Assembly (NCBI RefSeq): GCF_038502225.1
Contig: NC_091292.1
Coordinates: 52,499,006 to 52,563,005 of the forward strand
Source: Cherax quadricarinatus
Taxonomy: Eukaryota > Arthropoda > Malacostraca > Decapoda > Parastacidae
DNA length: 64,000 nucleotides
Direction of reading: 5' to 3'
This document shows, piece by piece, positions 30,478 through 42,671 of the stretch (positions are counted from its first letter, which is position 1; every line of letters starts with the position of its first letter). Position numbers and translations under genes: made by a program. The notes below the pieces were generated by a model. That model saw only the letters and a list, made by a program, of their open reading frames with translations. It had not been told where the DNA came from and searched no databases.

Positions 30478-33400
30478 TCAACGCCCCCGCGGCCCGGTCT
30501 GAGACCAGGCCTCCTGGTGGATCAGAGCCTGATCAACCAGGCTGTTGCTGCTGGCTGCACGCAAACCAACATACGAGCCACAGCCCGGCTGATCCGGAAC
30601 TGACTTTAGGTGCTTGTCCAGTGCCAGCTTGAAGACTGCCAGGGGTCTGTTGGTAATCCCCCTTATGTGTGCTGGGAGGCAGTTGAACAGTCTCGGGCCC
30701 CTGACACTTATTGTATGGTCTCTTAACGTGCTAGTGACACCCCTGCTTTTCATTGGGGGGATGGTGCATCGTCTGCCAAGTCTTTTGCTTTCGTAGTGGG
30801 TGATTTTCGTGTGCAAGTTCGGTACTAGTCCCTCTAGGATTTTCCAGGTGTATATAATCATGTATCTCTCCCTCCTGCGTTCCAGGGAATACAGGTTTAG
30901 GAACCTCAAGCGCTCCCAATAATTTAGGTGTTTTATCTCCGTTATGCGCGCCGTGAAAGTTCTCTGTACATTTTCTAGGTCGGCAATTTCACCTGCCTTG
31001 AAAGGTGCTGTTAGTGTGCAGCAATATTCCAGCCTAGATAGAACAAGTGACCTGAAGAGTGTCATCATGGGCTTGGCCTCCCTAGTTTTGAAGGTTCTCA
31101 TTATCCATCCTGTCATTTTTCTAGCAGATGCGATTGATACAATGTTATGGTCCTTGAAGGTGATATCCTCCGACATGATCACTCCCAGGTCTTTGACGTT
31201 GGTGTTTCGCTCTATTTTGTGGCCAGAATTTGTTTTGTACTCTGATGAAGATTTAATTTCCTCATGTTTACCATATCTGAGTAATTGAAATTTCTCATCG
31301 TTGAACTTCATATTGTTTTCTGCAGCCCACTGAAAGATTTGGTTGATGTCTGCCTGGAGCTTTGCAGTGTCTGCAATGGAAGACACTGTCATGCAGATTC
31401 GGGTGTCATCTGCAAAGGAAGACACGGTGCTGTGGCTGACATCCTTGTCTATGTCGGATATAAGGATGAGGAACAAGATGGGAGCGAGTACTGTGCCTTG
31501 TGGAACAGAGCTTTTCACCGAAGCTGCCTCGGACTTTACTCTGTTGACGACTACTCTCTGTGTTCTGTTAGTGAGGAAATTATAGATCCATCGACCGACT
31601 TTTCCTGTTATTCCTTTAGCACGCATTTTGTGCGCTATTACGCCATGGTCACACTTGTCGAAGGCTTTTGCAAAGTCTGTATATATTACATCTGCATTCT
31701 TTTTGTCTTCTAGTGCATTTAGGACCTTGTCGTAGTGGTCCAATAGTTGAGACAGACAGGAGCGACCTGTTCTAAACCCATGTTGCCCTGGGTTGTGTAA
31801 CTGATGGGTTTCTAGATGCGTGGTGATCTTGCTTCTTAGGACCCTTTCAAAGATTTTTATGATATGGGATGTTAGTGCTATTGGTCTGTAGTTCTTTGCT
31901 GTTGCTTTACTGCCCCCCTTTGTGGAGTGGGGCTATGTCTGTTGTTTTTAGTAACTGAGACACGACCCCCGTGTCCATGCTCCCTCTCCATAGGATGGAA
32001 AAGGCTCGTGATAGGGGCTTCTTGCAGTTCTTGATGAACACAGAGTTCCATGAGTCTGGCCCTGGGGCAGAGTGCATGGGCATGTCATTTATCGCCTGTT
32101 CGAAGTCATTTGGCGTCAGGATAACATCGGATAGGCTTGTGTTAATCAAATTTTGTGGCTCTCTCATAAAAAATTCATTTTGATCTTCGACTCTCAGTCT
32201 GGTTAGCGGCTTGCTAAAAACTGAGTCATATTGGGACTTGAGTAGCTCACTCATTTCCTTGTTGTCATCTGTGTAGGACCCATCTTGTTTAAGTAGGGGG
32301 CCCAATACTGGACGTTGTTCTCGATTTTGATTTGGCATAGGAGAAGAAATACTTTGGGTTTCTTTCGATTTCATTTATGGCTTTTAGTTCTTCCCGCGAT
32401 TCCTGACTCCTAAAGGATTCTTTTAGCTTAAGTTCGATGCTTGCTATTTCTCTGACCAGTGTCTCCCTACGCATTTCAGATATATTGACCTCTTTTAGCC
32501 GCTCTGTTATTGTTTTCCGTCGCCTGTAAAGGGAGCGCCTGTCTCTTTCTGTTTTACATCTACTCCTCCTTTTTCTTAGAGGAATAAGCCTTGTGCATAC
32601 ATCGAGTGCTACCGAGTTAATCTGTTCTAGGCATAAGTTGGGGTCTGTGTTGCTTAGTATATCTTCCCAGCTTATATCGGTTAGGACTTGGTTTACTTGG
32701 TCCCACTTTATGTTTTTGTTATTGAAGTTGAATTTGGTGAATGCTCCCTCGTGACTAGTCTCATTATGTCGGTCTGGGGCTCCACGCATACATGTCTGAA
32801 CCTCAATTATGTTGTGATCTGAGTATATTGTTTTTGATATGGTGATATTTCTTATCAGATCATCATTGTTAGTGAAGATGAGGTCTAGTGTATTCTCCAG
32901 TCTAGTAGGCTCTATTATTTGCTGGTTTAAATTGAATTTTGTGCAGAGATTTAAAAGCTCGTGTGAGTGTGAGTTTTCATCAGAGGCTGCCTCCTGGTGT
33001 TATTACTGCAACAATATTATTTGCTATATTCCTCCATTTTAGGTGCCTTAAGTTGAAATCCCCCAGGAGCAAGATGTTGGGTGCAGGAGCTGGAAGATTT
33101 TCCAGACAGTGGTCAATTTTTAACAGCTGTTCCTGGAATTGCTGGGATGTTGCATCCGGAGGCTTGTAGACTACCACAATGACTAGGTTTTGGTTCTCGA
33201 CCTTTACTGCTAAAACTTCCACTACATCATTTGAGGCATTTAGCAGTTCTGTGCAAACAAGTGACTCTGCAATGTACAGGCCAACCCCCCCCCCCTTTTG
33301 CCTGTTCACTCTGTCACATCTGTATAGGTTGTAACCTGGGATCCATATTTCGTTGTCCAAGTGATCCTTTATGTGGGTCTCAGTGAAAGCCGCGAACATT
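30478..33400 (-). pseudogene. Family-2 LINE ORF2 (endonuclease + RT), frameshifted
   Basis: In sense order: 33399-32980 holds FAAFTETHIKDHL, CDRVNRQKGGGVGLYIAE, VVVYKPPDA and LLLGDFNLRHLKW (endonuclease Glu, then Asp and Asn). The frame then changes, and 32789-32289 covers the endonuclease end and a basic spacer (RKRRSRCKTERDRRSLYRRR). 32374-31907 starts the RT (SAPGPDSWNSVFIKNC, TTDIAPLHKGG) and is shifted in a run of six G. From about 31905, NYRPIAL-like and QHGFRTGRSCLSQLLDHYDK lead into the long frame 31743-30478. That frame holds block A DVIYTDFAKAFDKCDHG, block B SSVPQGTVLAPILFL (Gly to Ser), block C SSFADDTRICM, and a C-terminal domain with RSLVLSRLEYCCTLTAPFK and SVRGPRLFNCLPAHIR. The stop lies about 30 bp from the 3' terminus. 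CR1/L2-like by motif; the exact clade is unresolved. Confidence 0.87.
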
Positions 33401-34144
33401 GCCTTTGCCTCTGCAAGCAGTCCACGGATGAAAGGTATTTTGTTGTTTGTTGCTGGCTTTAGACCCTGTATATTTGCAAAGAAGAATGTTATCGGACTGG
33501 TGGTATTGTTGGTACTGGGGGGGGGGGGATTTTTTTTCCGGCATTAGTATCTGTATCTGTTGGTTTGGAGTGGAGGCCATCGACTGTGGTTCCACTCCAG
33601 GAATGACTGGATTTGGTGTACGATTTCTGCCATTTCCTGCCAGTTTTTTTTCCTTCCTGGCACTAAAAAACATCTCCCTCTTGAGTGGCTGTGGCTACCC
33701 AGGTTTTCCCATGGCCTGGATGTTTTGTATCTTTTTGTCCCCTTTAGATGGTGTGCCTGGCAATTTAAGTTATAGCACAGTCTTTCCTGTACTGAAAAGG
33801 TACACATTTCAGGGTGAAAAAGCTTACAGGAAGGGAGTTTGTATTTTCCTGTTGTCATATGGGCATGGCATTTTTCTAGGGTGGTCAGAGTTGAACGTCC
33901 CGTCTGTTTTTCCAGATTTCCCATGTCTGCAGATACCAAGTGCATAGTATGTGCACAGGCTTGGTTTCCATTTGCCTTGGGTTTCTGTGACTGTATTCCC
34001 TGTTGGTGCATGTTTCCCTGTCTTATTCCTATCCTCCCTAGCACCAACAATGGAGCTCCCACCAGTTGTTTTTGGTAATATAGCCTCACTATAGCTAGTG
34101 GAGTCCTCTTGTTTGCTGTTTCCTGCGGTATTTTTAGTTTGCAA
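33380..34144 (-). pseudogene. Family-2 LINE ORF1 with CCCH zinc-finger motifs
   Basis: Three overlapping frames together give the end of an ORF1. The upstream frame (33824-34144) contains LCTYYALGICRHGKSGKTDG followed by a Cys/His end (SDHPRKMPC), a CCCH-like finger. The middle frame (33544-34089) contains SCKLFHPEMCTFSVQERLCY and NCQAHHLKGTKRY, a second Cys/His cluster. The last frame (33380-33673) gives the linker to the endonuclease (VIPGVEPQSMASTPNQQIQI). Frame changes are at about 33830 and 33535-33560, the latter near runs of T and G. From family knowledge, Cys/His fingers in ORF1 bind element RNA; that role is inferred. The N-terminus runs into the assembly gap. Confidence 0.75.
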
Positions 34145-34165
34145 TATTGGTTTTATCTTATCTTT

Positions 34166-34265
34166 NNNNNNNNNNNNNNNNNNNNNNNNNNNNNNNNNNN
34201 NNNNNNNNNNNNNNNNNNNNNNNNNNNNNNNNNNNNNNNNNNNNNNNNNNNNNNNNNNNNNNNNN
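34166..34265. other. Assembly gap (100 N)
   Basis: Exactly 100 N bases, the usual placeholder for a gap of unknown size. A family-2 LINE (minus) ends on the left and a family-1 fragment (plus) on the right, so the adjacency across it should not be trusted. Confidence 0.99.
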
Positions 34266-34640
34266 GATATGCCAGAAGAGAAAGAATATGTTTACCTTAT
34301 CAGAGATGATGTAAAAAGCATGAGGAGAATAAAAACAAGAGAGAACACTACATGAACCGGACATGCTGAAGGACTGATCTGACAAGTGGTTGTTGGGGTT
34401 CAACCCCAGCAAGGAAAACACTATGAGAATTGTGGAAGAGCAGAAAAATACAAAATAGGCCTGAAACGAAGCAGATGTCGAGGGACTAAGACTGCAAACT
34501 TTATTCCTGAAGGGCCTCGAGGTTAACATAGTTCTTTGCATATCGCCTGAGGGGCGCGCATGAACTGAAAAACTTCCGCATCATATACGCATTTGCCAAA
34601 TCTTAAGATCAGCTTCCAAAGAAAACAGAGAAGCAGAATA
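34266..34640 (+). mobile_element. Decayed family-1 LINE fragment (RT block C onward)
   Basis: The reading DMPEEKEYVYLIRDDVKSMR at 34268-34327 corresponds to DMTEGIDSEVSLFADDVKLMR, with FADD changed to IRDD. The region after it retains GGTTCAACCCCAGCAAGG (FNPSK, thumb region) and a degenerate RLQTS-like stretch near 34490. Heavily mutated. Confidence 0.7.
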
Positions 34641-34679
34641 GCCATGAACTAATATGGGTGAGAAGAAAAGTTGAAAGAC

Positions 34680-36255
34680 AATTTTAGAATGCTGGAGCGG
34701 CAAAAGCTAAAACTGAATAGAAACTGACCTAACTACATCAGAAGAAAGACGATAGTAACAATCCACGTAATAAAACTGAAGAAGGAAGGAGGAGAACTAA
34801 CGAGAACCGATAACGAATCCTCTGTGGAGCTGAACAAACAACTTCGAGAAGTGTTTTCAGTAGAAACAGGAGCTACACCACAAATCAAAGAGAAAGAATA
34901 CATCGGTTATTATTGTACTCCATAAAAACAACTGGAGAAGAGGTAAAAAAATTGAGTTGGATATAGTGGCAATGTGACCTAGCAAAGTTCACCTTGAATA
35001 TTGCAAGAGAGAGCTGAAGCACTGTGACACAAGATAAACTTTATAAGAAATAAATGGATACTGAAAAATTGCAAAAGATCTGAGAGACAGTAAATTTAGC
35101 TTTAATATTTAACATAGACGATGGACGGAAAGAGTTAAACTACAGACCAGCATCAGTAAGGTGATCATTAGGAGAGTTGTAGAAGACTTAGAGTAGTTTC
35201 ATAAAAAAATAACTAACACGTGTTTATAGATCAATCTTGTTTGCTACACCTGTTGGAAGTTCAACGACTAAGTAACAGAAGTGACAAAGGAGAGAGAAGG
35301 CATTGGATATTTTACCTCACAGGAGATCGGGACAAAACTTGAGGAGTATGCAGGAGTAACAGCAATACACCACAGAGGATCAAATACTTTATGGGAAGCA
35401 GGAAACGAGTGAATATCCTAGCCATCAGAGAGGGAAATGTAACAAGTGTTGTCCTGCAGGGATCGGTACTGGGATCGCTACTGTTTCTGGTATGTGTAAA
35501 TGATATACCTGAAAAGACTGAATCAACTGTATCCCTATTCGTAAATGATAAAAATTTATGAGGACAAGAAAAGACTTCAAATAAACCTGGCAAAACTACA
35601 AGATCAGTCATATAAATCGGTTTTGGAATTAAACTCCAACAAATATAACATTATGAAATTGGGGAAGAAGATAGTAACATGAGTATACACTTGAGGACAG
35701 AGGCTATAAATCTCATTCAAGGAGAAAGAGGTGATCATAATGTTGACAACACTGACAGAGACGCACATCTACAAAGCAATCTCGGAAGATAATGCACATT
35801 TTAAAAATCTAGGAGTACCTTTCAGGAATCTCAACAAGGTCTTATGTCAGCCCCATCCCGGAGTATGCAACACCAGCATGGAACCTTCACGTGATAAAAC
35901 ATAAGAAACGAGTAAATGCAAAGGTACGCAACGAGACTAAGTTCTGGCACCAAAAGATGATAAAAGAACCTAAGTAGACATGATAATTACATAGAAAATC
36001 TTCAGAGGATTTGATAGCGTGGGCAAGGCTAGATTGTTAGACAGGCGAGAAATGGATACGCGATGGCACAGTAGAAAGTTAGACACAGATGAATCTCAGG
36101 GATATGAAAAAGTATTTCTTCAATCTCATCGTAGTCATGAAGTGGAATGACCTGGATGGAGTAGCAGTGAAGGAAGAGTCTATATATAGTTTTAAGAATA
36201 AGTAGGACAGTACCCACAAGGCTAGGAGAGAGTAAACTCAGTAAGTGGCAACTTA
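34680..36255 (+). mobile_element. Decayed family-1 LINE (spacer, RT, C-terminal, 3' end)
   Basis: A plus-strand remnant that starts in the basic spacer before the RT. AACTGAAGAAGGAAGGAGG near 34777 matches the RLRKEGGE segment of intact copies. Later pieces are ELNKQLREVFSVETG near 34830, LNYRPASVR near 35130, SGTVLGSLLFLVCVNDIPEK-like near 35455 and YVSPIPEYATPAWNLHVIKH near 35842. The 3' part ends with a decayed tail going into (CA)n. Stops and indels are too many for any coding use. Confidence 0.75.
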
Positions 36256-36279
36256 ACACACACACACACACACACACAC
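36256..36279. repeat. (CA)n microsatellite at LINE 3' end
   Basis: Twelve CA units directly after the decayed LINE tail, as at the other family-1 3' ends. Confidence 0.93.
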
Positions 36280-36960
36280 CTGCTATGCTGATAAGCCAGA
36301 TTTTACTCATTTCCAACACCTGTGCAGTCATATATTTGCACCTGTTTATGGACGAGAGTAAGTCGGGTTGAAACAGGTCAAAAGAAATAACATCCAAGAA
36401 TGTTTCCACCTTGTCTTCTCTACACAGTGTTGACATCACACACTGACTTCTAGGAAAACACTCACAGGGTTCAGCAATGTCTCATAATTACACGAAAGAA
36501 CCGATACCATAATTAACCTTGTTTTATTTCCCCTCATCTTTACCACAACCATCTTCTAACACATCTAGTAAGCTCCTTCCTCTCCGGCCCTTCATATTTT
36601 ATGCTAATATTTGCATCCAAATACTTGATGACTTGGTCTATAAGGTAAAACACTGCGTCCTAATGTATGGAAGGAAGAATTCTACGAGTTAGGTAAAATG
36701 ACACAAGTACATATAATGTGACATTTTCTTGTGGCAGCGTTCCGCTCTCTAGGAACTTCGTCAAGCTGTTTTGGTAACGTTGCCACAATAAAATGCCACA
36801 TTAGTTGTACCTGTGACCTTTTATCGGTAATTCTACCTTTATTACTAATTTCTATGAATGACTTATAATCTCTTACCTTAGTTACGAAACACCAAATATA
36901 TAATAAAAATAAATATCATGCAAAATGTGTATTACACTCTCCATGAACTTGGCTGCAGCT
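36280..36960. other. Spacer with one inverted repeat
   Basis: AT-rich sequence without coding potential or LINE similarity that I can see, apart from the palindrome at 36701-36817. It runs into the 14-bp array. Confidence 0.5.
36701..36817. repeat. Long imperfect inverted repeat (foldback element)
   Basis: The inner arms 36714-36741 and 36776-36803 match at 25 of 28 positions when one is reversed and complemented. The similarity extends outward on both sides to about 36701 and 36817. The 34-nt loop holds CTTGACGAAG (minus strand), a form of the CTGATGAAG...GCGAAACG motif also found at 37955, 51583 and 52020. It may be a non-autonomous or terminal fragment of a Penelope-like or foldback element. 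Confidence 0.75.
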
Positions 36961-37878
36961 CTGTATACTCTTAACTGTATACTCTTAACTGTATACTCTT
37001 AACTGTATACTCTTAACTGTATACTCTTAACTGTATACTCTTAACTGTATACTCTTAACTGTATACTCTTAACTGTATACTCTTAACTGTATACTCTTAA
37101 CTGTATACTCTTAACTGTATACTCTTAACTGTATACTCTTAACTGTATACTCTTAACTGTATACTCTTAACTGTATACTCTTAACTGTATACTCATAACT
37201 GTATACTCTTAACTGTATACTCTTAACTGTATACTCTTAACTGTATACTCTTAACTGTATACTCTTAACTGTATACTCTTAACTGTATACTCTTAACTGT
37301 ATACTCATAACTGTATACTCTTAACTGTATACTCTTAACTGTATACTCTTAACTGTATACTCTTAACTGTATACTCTTAACTGTATACTCTTAACTGTAT
37401 ACTCATAACTGCATACTCTTAACTGTATACTCATAACTGTATACTCTTAACTGTATACTCTTAACTGTATACTCTTAACTGTATACTCTTAACTGTATAC
37501 TCTTAACTGTATACTCTTAACTGTATACTCTTAACTGTATACTCTTAACTGTATACTCTTAACTGTATACTCATAACTGTATACTCTTAACTGTATACTC
37601 TTAACTGTATACTCTTAACTGTATACTCTTAACTGTATACTCTTAACTGTATACTCTTAACTGTATACTCCTAACTGTAAACTCTTAACTGTATACTCTT
37701 AACTGTATACTCTTAACTGTATACTCTTAACTGTATACTCATAACTGTATACTCTTAACTGTATACTCTTAACTGTATACTCTTAACTGTATACTCTTAA
37801 CTGTATACTCATAACTGTATACTCATAACTGTATACTCTTAACTGTATACTCTTAACTGTATACTCTTAACTGTATAC
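36961..37878. repeat. 14-bp satellite, unit CTGTATACTCTTAA
   Basis: About 65 tandem copies of a 14-bp unit, CTGTATACTCTTAA, with occasional CTCATAA, CTCCTAA, GCATAC and TAAAC variants. The unit contains the palindrome GTATAC. Very homogeneous. Confidence 0.98.
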
Positions 37879-38069
37879 AAATGGTCAGGTAATCAGTCTG
37901 ATTACCTCGCCTTTCGTATATAGGTCTACAGTCTTTCCATTATATCCTTGAATTTGTATTGATAAAGCCACTGGATGGCGAGACGTCTACAATAAAGATA
38001 TCCAGATGTTGCACCTGTCTAATTCTTCACACTCATAACTATGTAGTTATAAGTGTTTAGCCACTAGTG
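37879..38069 (+). repeat. GGCGAGACG-type dispersed repeat fragment and small hairpin
   Basis: At 37955-38012 the plus strand reads TTGATAAAGCCACTGGATGG followed by CGAGACGTC and CAATAAAGATA, a diverged copy of the repeat with core CTGATGAAGCC..TGGCGAAACGTT. Just after, 38030-38053 forms a near-perfect short hairpin (CACTCATAACTA / TAGTTATAAGTG). Confidence 0.65.
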
Positions 38070-38181
38070 TTATGTCCACTGGACGGGACGCCACTACTCT
38101 TGTGTCCACTGGACTGGATGCCACTACTCTTGTGTCCACTGGACGGGATGCCACTACTCTTGTGTCCACTGGACGGGACGC
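38070..38181. repeat. 30-bp minisatellite, ~3.7 units
   Basis: Just under four units of a 30-bp repeat beginning TGTCCACTGGACGGGA and ending CCACTACTCTTG, with G/T and C/T differences between units. GTCCACTGGAC is nearly self-complementary. Confidence 0.93.
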
Positions 38182-38810
38182 GGCATTAGGGGAGCCCAGG
38201 TGAATGCCCAGTCGTAATCTCTAGCTAATTGACCTGTCATGTACGAAGCATTATGCCAAATATCCCTGTAACTAATGATTAGGCGAGGTGCCAGTCTCAT
38301 TTTGCAAATGACAAGGATATGAATTAATAAATTACACCATTTTTATTTTTCTTCTATTTTTCCACTATTTATTTATTTTCTAGTCTTCAGTGTCCTCCTC
38401 CTAAGTTTAAGTCTTCGCTTTCTTCTATCTTCTTTTGTGGTTTTACTTCCACTTTCTTTTCTTTTAATGCTTTCTTTGAGCTCCATTTGGTGCTCTCTCA
38501 CGTACATGCTGCCACACACACATGTCACCACGTACATACTCTTACAAACATTTGTAACACAATATATTATTTCACTGGCGACTGTTGCTCTCTCTCACGT
38601 CCCATCAACCTCCTTCCAGAGTCTGATCTCGCAACTCTGCCTCAAATATCGACTATCGTCCCGTCGTCTGGTTCTGAAGTAACAAGAATGATACTGTCTT
38701 TGCACCGGGATTGTTAGTGACATTCTACCAGAAAGAATTTTTTTTTTTTTTTTTTTGCTCTCCTGGGCTACCTGAGCTTAGACAACTTTCAGTGCTAGGA
38801 ACTCGCTGGT
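38182..38810. other. Unassigned spacer
   Basis: No convincing gene. Short open frames near 38437-38717 are pyrimidine-rich and low-complexity, and I do not call them. A poly-T run of 19 lies at 38738-38756, which could mark the reversed poly-A of a retroposed sequence, but no body is recognisable. Confidence 0.5.
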
Positions 38811-41800
38811 TACGACTACACTCAGTCATGGGGCTGAAGTCACTACTGCTGACGCAGTGAGGTACGACTACACTCAGTCATGGGGTTGAAGTTACTACTG
38901 CTGACGCAGTGAGGTACGACTACACTCAGTCATGGGGATGAAGTCACTACTGCTGACGCAGTGAGGTACGACTACACTCAGTCAAGGGGCTGAAGTTACT
39001 ACTGCTGACGCAGTGAGGTACGACTACACTCAGTCATTGGGCTGAAGTCACTACTGCTGACGCAGTGAGGTACGACTACACTCAGTCAAGGGGCTGAAGT
39101 TACTACTGCTGACGCAGTGAGGTACGACTACACTCAGTCATTGGGCTGAAGTTACTACTGCTGACGCAGAGAGGTACGACTACACTCAGTCATGGGGCTG
39201 AAGTTACTACTGCTGACGCAGTGAGGTACGACTACACTCAGTCATTGGGCTGAAGTTACTACTGCTGACGCAGTGAGGTACGACTACACTCAGTCAAGGG
39301 GCTGAAGTTACTACTGCTGACGCAGTGAGGTACGACTACACTCAGTCATTGGGCTGAAGTTACTACTGCTGACGCAGAGAGGTACGACTACACTCAGTCA
39401 TGGGGCTGAAGTTACTACTGCTGACGCAGTGAGGTACGACTACACTCAGTCATTGGGCTGAAGTTACTACTGCTGACGCAGTGAGGTACGACTACACTCA
39501 GTCATGGGGCTGAAGTCACTACTGCTGACGCAGTGAGGTACGACTACACTCAGTCATTGGGCTGAAGTTACTACTGCTGACGCAGTGAGGTACGATTACA
39601 CTCAGTCATTGGGCTGAAGTCACTACTGCTGACGCAGTGAGGTACGACTACACTCAGTCATGGGGCTGAAGTCACTACTGCTGACGCAGTGAGGTACGAC
39701 TACACTCAGTCATTGGGCTGAAGTTACTACTGCTGACGCAGAGAGGTACGACTACACTCAGTCATGGGGCTGAAGTTACTACTGCTGACGCAGTGAGGTA
39801 CGACTACACTCAGTCATTGGGCTGAAGTTACTACTGCTGACGCAGTGAGGTACGACTACACTCAGTCAAGGGGCTGAAGTTACTACTGCTGACGCAGTGA
39901 GGTACGACTACACTCAGTCATTGGGCTGAAGTTACTACTGCTGACGCAGAGAGGTACGACTACACTCAGTCATGGGGCTGAAGTTACTACTGCTGACGCA
40001 GTGAGGTACGACTACACTCAGTCATGGGGCTGAAGTCACTACTGCTGACGCAGTGAGGTACGACTACACTCAGTCATGGGGCTGAAGTCACTACTGCTGA
40101 CGCAGTGAGGTACGACTACACTCAGTCATTGGGCTGAAGTTACTACTGCTGACGCAGTGAGGTACGATTACACTCAGTCATTGGGCTGAAGTCACTACTG
40201 CTGACGCAGTGAGGTACGACTACACTCAGTCATGGGGCTGAAGTCACTACTGCTGACGCAGTGAGGTACGACTACACTCAGTCATGGGGCTGAAGTTACT
40301 ACTGCTGACGCAGTGAGGTACGACTACACTCAGTCATGGGGCTGAAGTCACTACTGCTGACGCAGTGAGGTACGACTACACTCAGTCATTGGGCTGAAGT
40401 TACTACTGCTGACGCAGTGAGGTACGACTACACTCAGTCAAGGGGCTGAAGTTACTACTGCTGACGCAGTGAGGTACGACTACACTCAGTCATGGGGCTG
40501 AAGTCACTACTGCTGACGCAGTGAGGTACGACTACACTCAGTCATTGGGCTGAAGTTACTACTGCTGACGCAGAGAGGTACGACTACACTCAGTCATGGG
40601 GCTGAAGTTACTACTGCTGACGCAGTGAGGTACGACTACACTCAGTCATTGGGCTGAAGTTACTACTGCTGACGCAGTGAGGTACGACTACACTCAGTCA
40701 TGGGGCTGAAGTCACTACTGCTGACGCAGTGAGGTACGACTACACTCAGTCATTGGGCTGAAGTTACTACTGCTGACGCAGTGAGGTACGATTACACTCA
40801 GTCATTGGGCTGAAGTCACTACTGCTGACGCAGTGAGGTACGACTACACTCAGTCATGGGGCTGAAGTCACTACTGCTGACGCAGTGAGGTAGAACTACA
40901 CTCAGTCATGGGGCTGAAGTCACTACTGATGACGCAGTGAGGTACGACTACACTCAGTCACTGGGCTGAAGTTACTACTGCTGACGCAGTGAGGTACGAC
41001 TACACTCAGTCATTGGGCTGAAGTTACTACTGCTGACGCAGTGAGGTACGACTACACTCAGTCAAGGGGCTGAAGTTACTACTGCTGACGCAGTGAGGTA
41101 CGACTACACTCAGTCATTGGGCTGAAGTTACTACTGCTGACGCAGAGAGGTACGACTACACTCAGTCATGGGGCTGAAGTTACTACTGCTGACGCAGTGA
41201 GGTACGACTACACTCAGTCATTGGGCTGAAGTTACTACTGCTGACGCAGTGAGGTACGACTACACTCAGTCATGGGGCTGAAGTCACTACTGCTGACGCA
41301 GTGAGGTACGACTACACTCAGTCATTGGGCTGAAGTTACTACTGCTGACGCAGTGAGGTACGATTACACTCAGTCATTGGGCTGAAGTCACTACTGCTGA
41401 CGCAGTGAGGTACGACTACACTCAGTCATGGGGCTGAAGTCACTACTGCTGACGCAGTGAGGTACGACTACACTCAGTCATGGGGCTGAAGTCACTACTG
41501 ATGACGCAGTGAGGTACGACTACACTCAGTCACTGGGCTGAAGTTACTACTGCTGACGCAGTGAGGTACGACTACACTCAGTCATTGGGCTGAAGTTACT
41601 ACTGCTGACGCAGTGAGGTACGACTACACTCAGTCATTGGGCTGAAGTTACTACTGCTGACGCAGTGAGGTACGACTACACTCAGTCATGGGGCTGAAGT
41701 TACTACTGCTGACGCAGTGAGGTACGACTACACTCAGTCATGGGGCTGAAGTCACTACTGCTGACGCAGTGAGGTACGACTACACTCAGTCATGGGGCTG

Positions 41801-42515
41801 AAGTCACTACTGCTGACGCAGTGAGGTACGACTACACTCAGTCATGGGGTTGAAGTTACTACTGCTGACGCAGTGAGGTACGACTACACTCAGTCATGGG
41901 GCTGAAGTCACTACTGCTGACGCAGTGAGGTACGACTACACTCAGTCATGGGGCTGAAGTCACTACTGCTGACGCAGTGAGGTACGACTACACTCAGTCA
42001 TGGGGCTGAAGTCACTACTGCTGACGCAGTGAGGTACGACTACACTCAGTCATGGGGTTGAAGTTACTACTGCTGACGCAGTGAGGTACGACTACACTCA
42101 GTCATGGGGCTGAAGTCTACTGCTGACTGCTGACGCAGTGAGGTACGACTACACTCAGTCATGGGGCTGAAGTTACTACTGCTGACGCAGTGAGGTACGA
42201 CTACACTCAGTCATGGGGCTGAAGTTACTACTGCTGACGCAGTGAGGTACGACTACACTCAGTCATGGGGCTGAAGTTACTACTGCTGACGCAGTGAGGT
42301 ACGACTACACTCAGTCATGGGGCTGAAGTTACTACTGCTGACGCAGTGAGGTACGACTACACTCAGTCATGGGGCTGAAGTTACTACTGCTGACGCAGTG
42401 AGGTACGACTACACTCAGTCATGGGGCTGAAGTTACTACTGCTGACGCAGTGAGGTACGACTACACTCAGTCATGGGGCTGAAGTTACTACTGCTGACGC
42501 AGTGAGGTACGACTA
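38811..42515. repeat. 52-bp satellite with higher-order structure, ~71 units
   Basis: About 3.7 kb of tandem 52-bp units that start GAGGTACGACTACACTCAGT and end CTACTGCTGACGCAGT. The variable sites are TGGGG/TTGGG/AGGGG, GAAGT(T/C)ACT, CAGTGAGG/CAGAGAGG and TACGACTAC/TACGATTAC. Rare variants recur at fixed spacings: TACGATTAC at 39591, 40163, 40787 and 41359 (spacing 572, 624, 572 bp, that is 11, 12, 11 units). Each lies exactly 217 bp after a CAGAGAGG variant. The right end (42130-42515) is made of identical units. A unit near 42113 carries a local length change (CTGACTGCTGACG). Confidence 0.97.
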
Positions 42516-42671
42516 TAGTTTGTCTTCTACTTTTAGTCTGTGGTGTTTGTGTAGCAGGATTCTTAAAAATTCTAGAAAATATTTTTAAACAAGATAACAA
42601 TTCAATTGCCTGTCGTCAGACGGGAACTTGTTGTCAGTAAACTGCTGAGATGATGCAATAACAACTCTACC
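42516..42671. other. Short unique spacer between satellites
   Basis: About 155 bp without a recognised feature, between the 52-bp and 22-bp arrays. Confidence 0.6.

Larger units (their letters stand above)
30447..34165 (-). mobile_element. Family-2 LINE with CCCH zinc-finger ORF1, GC-rich 3' end
   Basis: A minus-strand non-LTR element running from its 3' terminus (plus-strand TACCTGGAGTTTACCTGGAG at 30445-30464) to a sequencing gap. Order in sense: ORF1 with two CCCH-like motifs, APE endonuclease, RT, C-terminal domain, very short 3' UTR. In sense the 3' end reads CTCCAGGTAAACTCCAGGTA, a short direct repeat. The 3' 200 bp, with CCCCCGCGGCCCGGTCTGAG, I recognise as widespread in crayfish sequence (memory only). 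The coding regions carry several frameshifts, mostly in G or C runs. The true 5' end is lost in the gap. Confidence 0.88.

Noticed and set aside
34098..34355. Open frame spanning the N block
   Set aside because: It is translated across 100 unknown bases between two unrelated transposon fragments.
38437..38717. Short open frames in the spacer, possible host exon
   Set aside because: Pyrimidine-rich, two overlapping frames of similar quality, no domain and no convincing splice sites around them.
38811..42515. CRISPR-like or regulatory repeat array
   Set aside because: Contiguous 52-bp tandem units without spacers; a plain satellite with higher-order structure.
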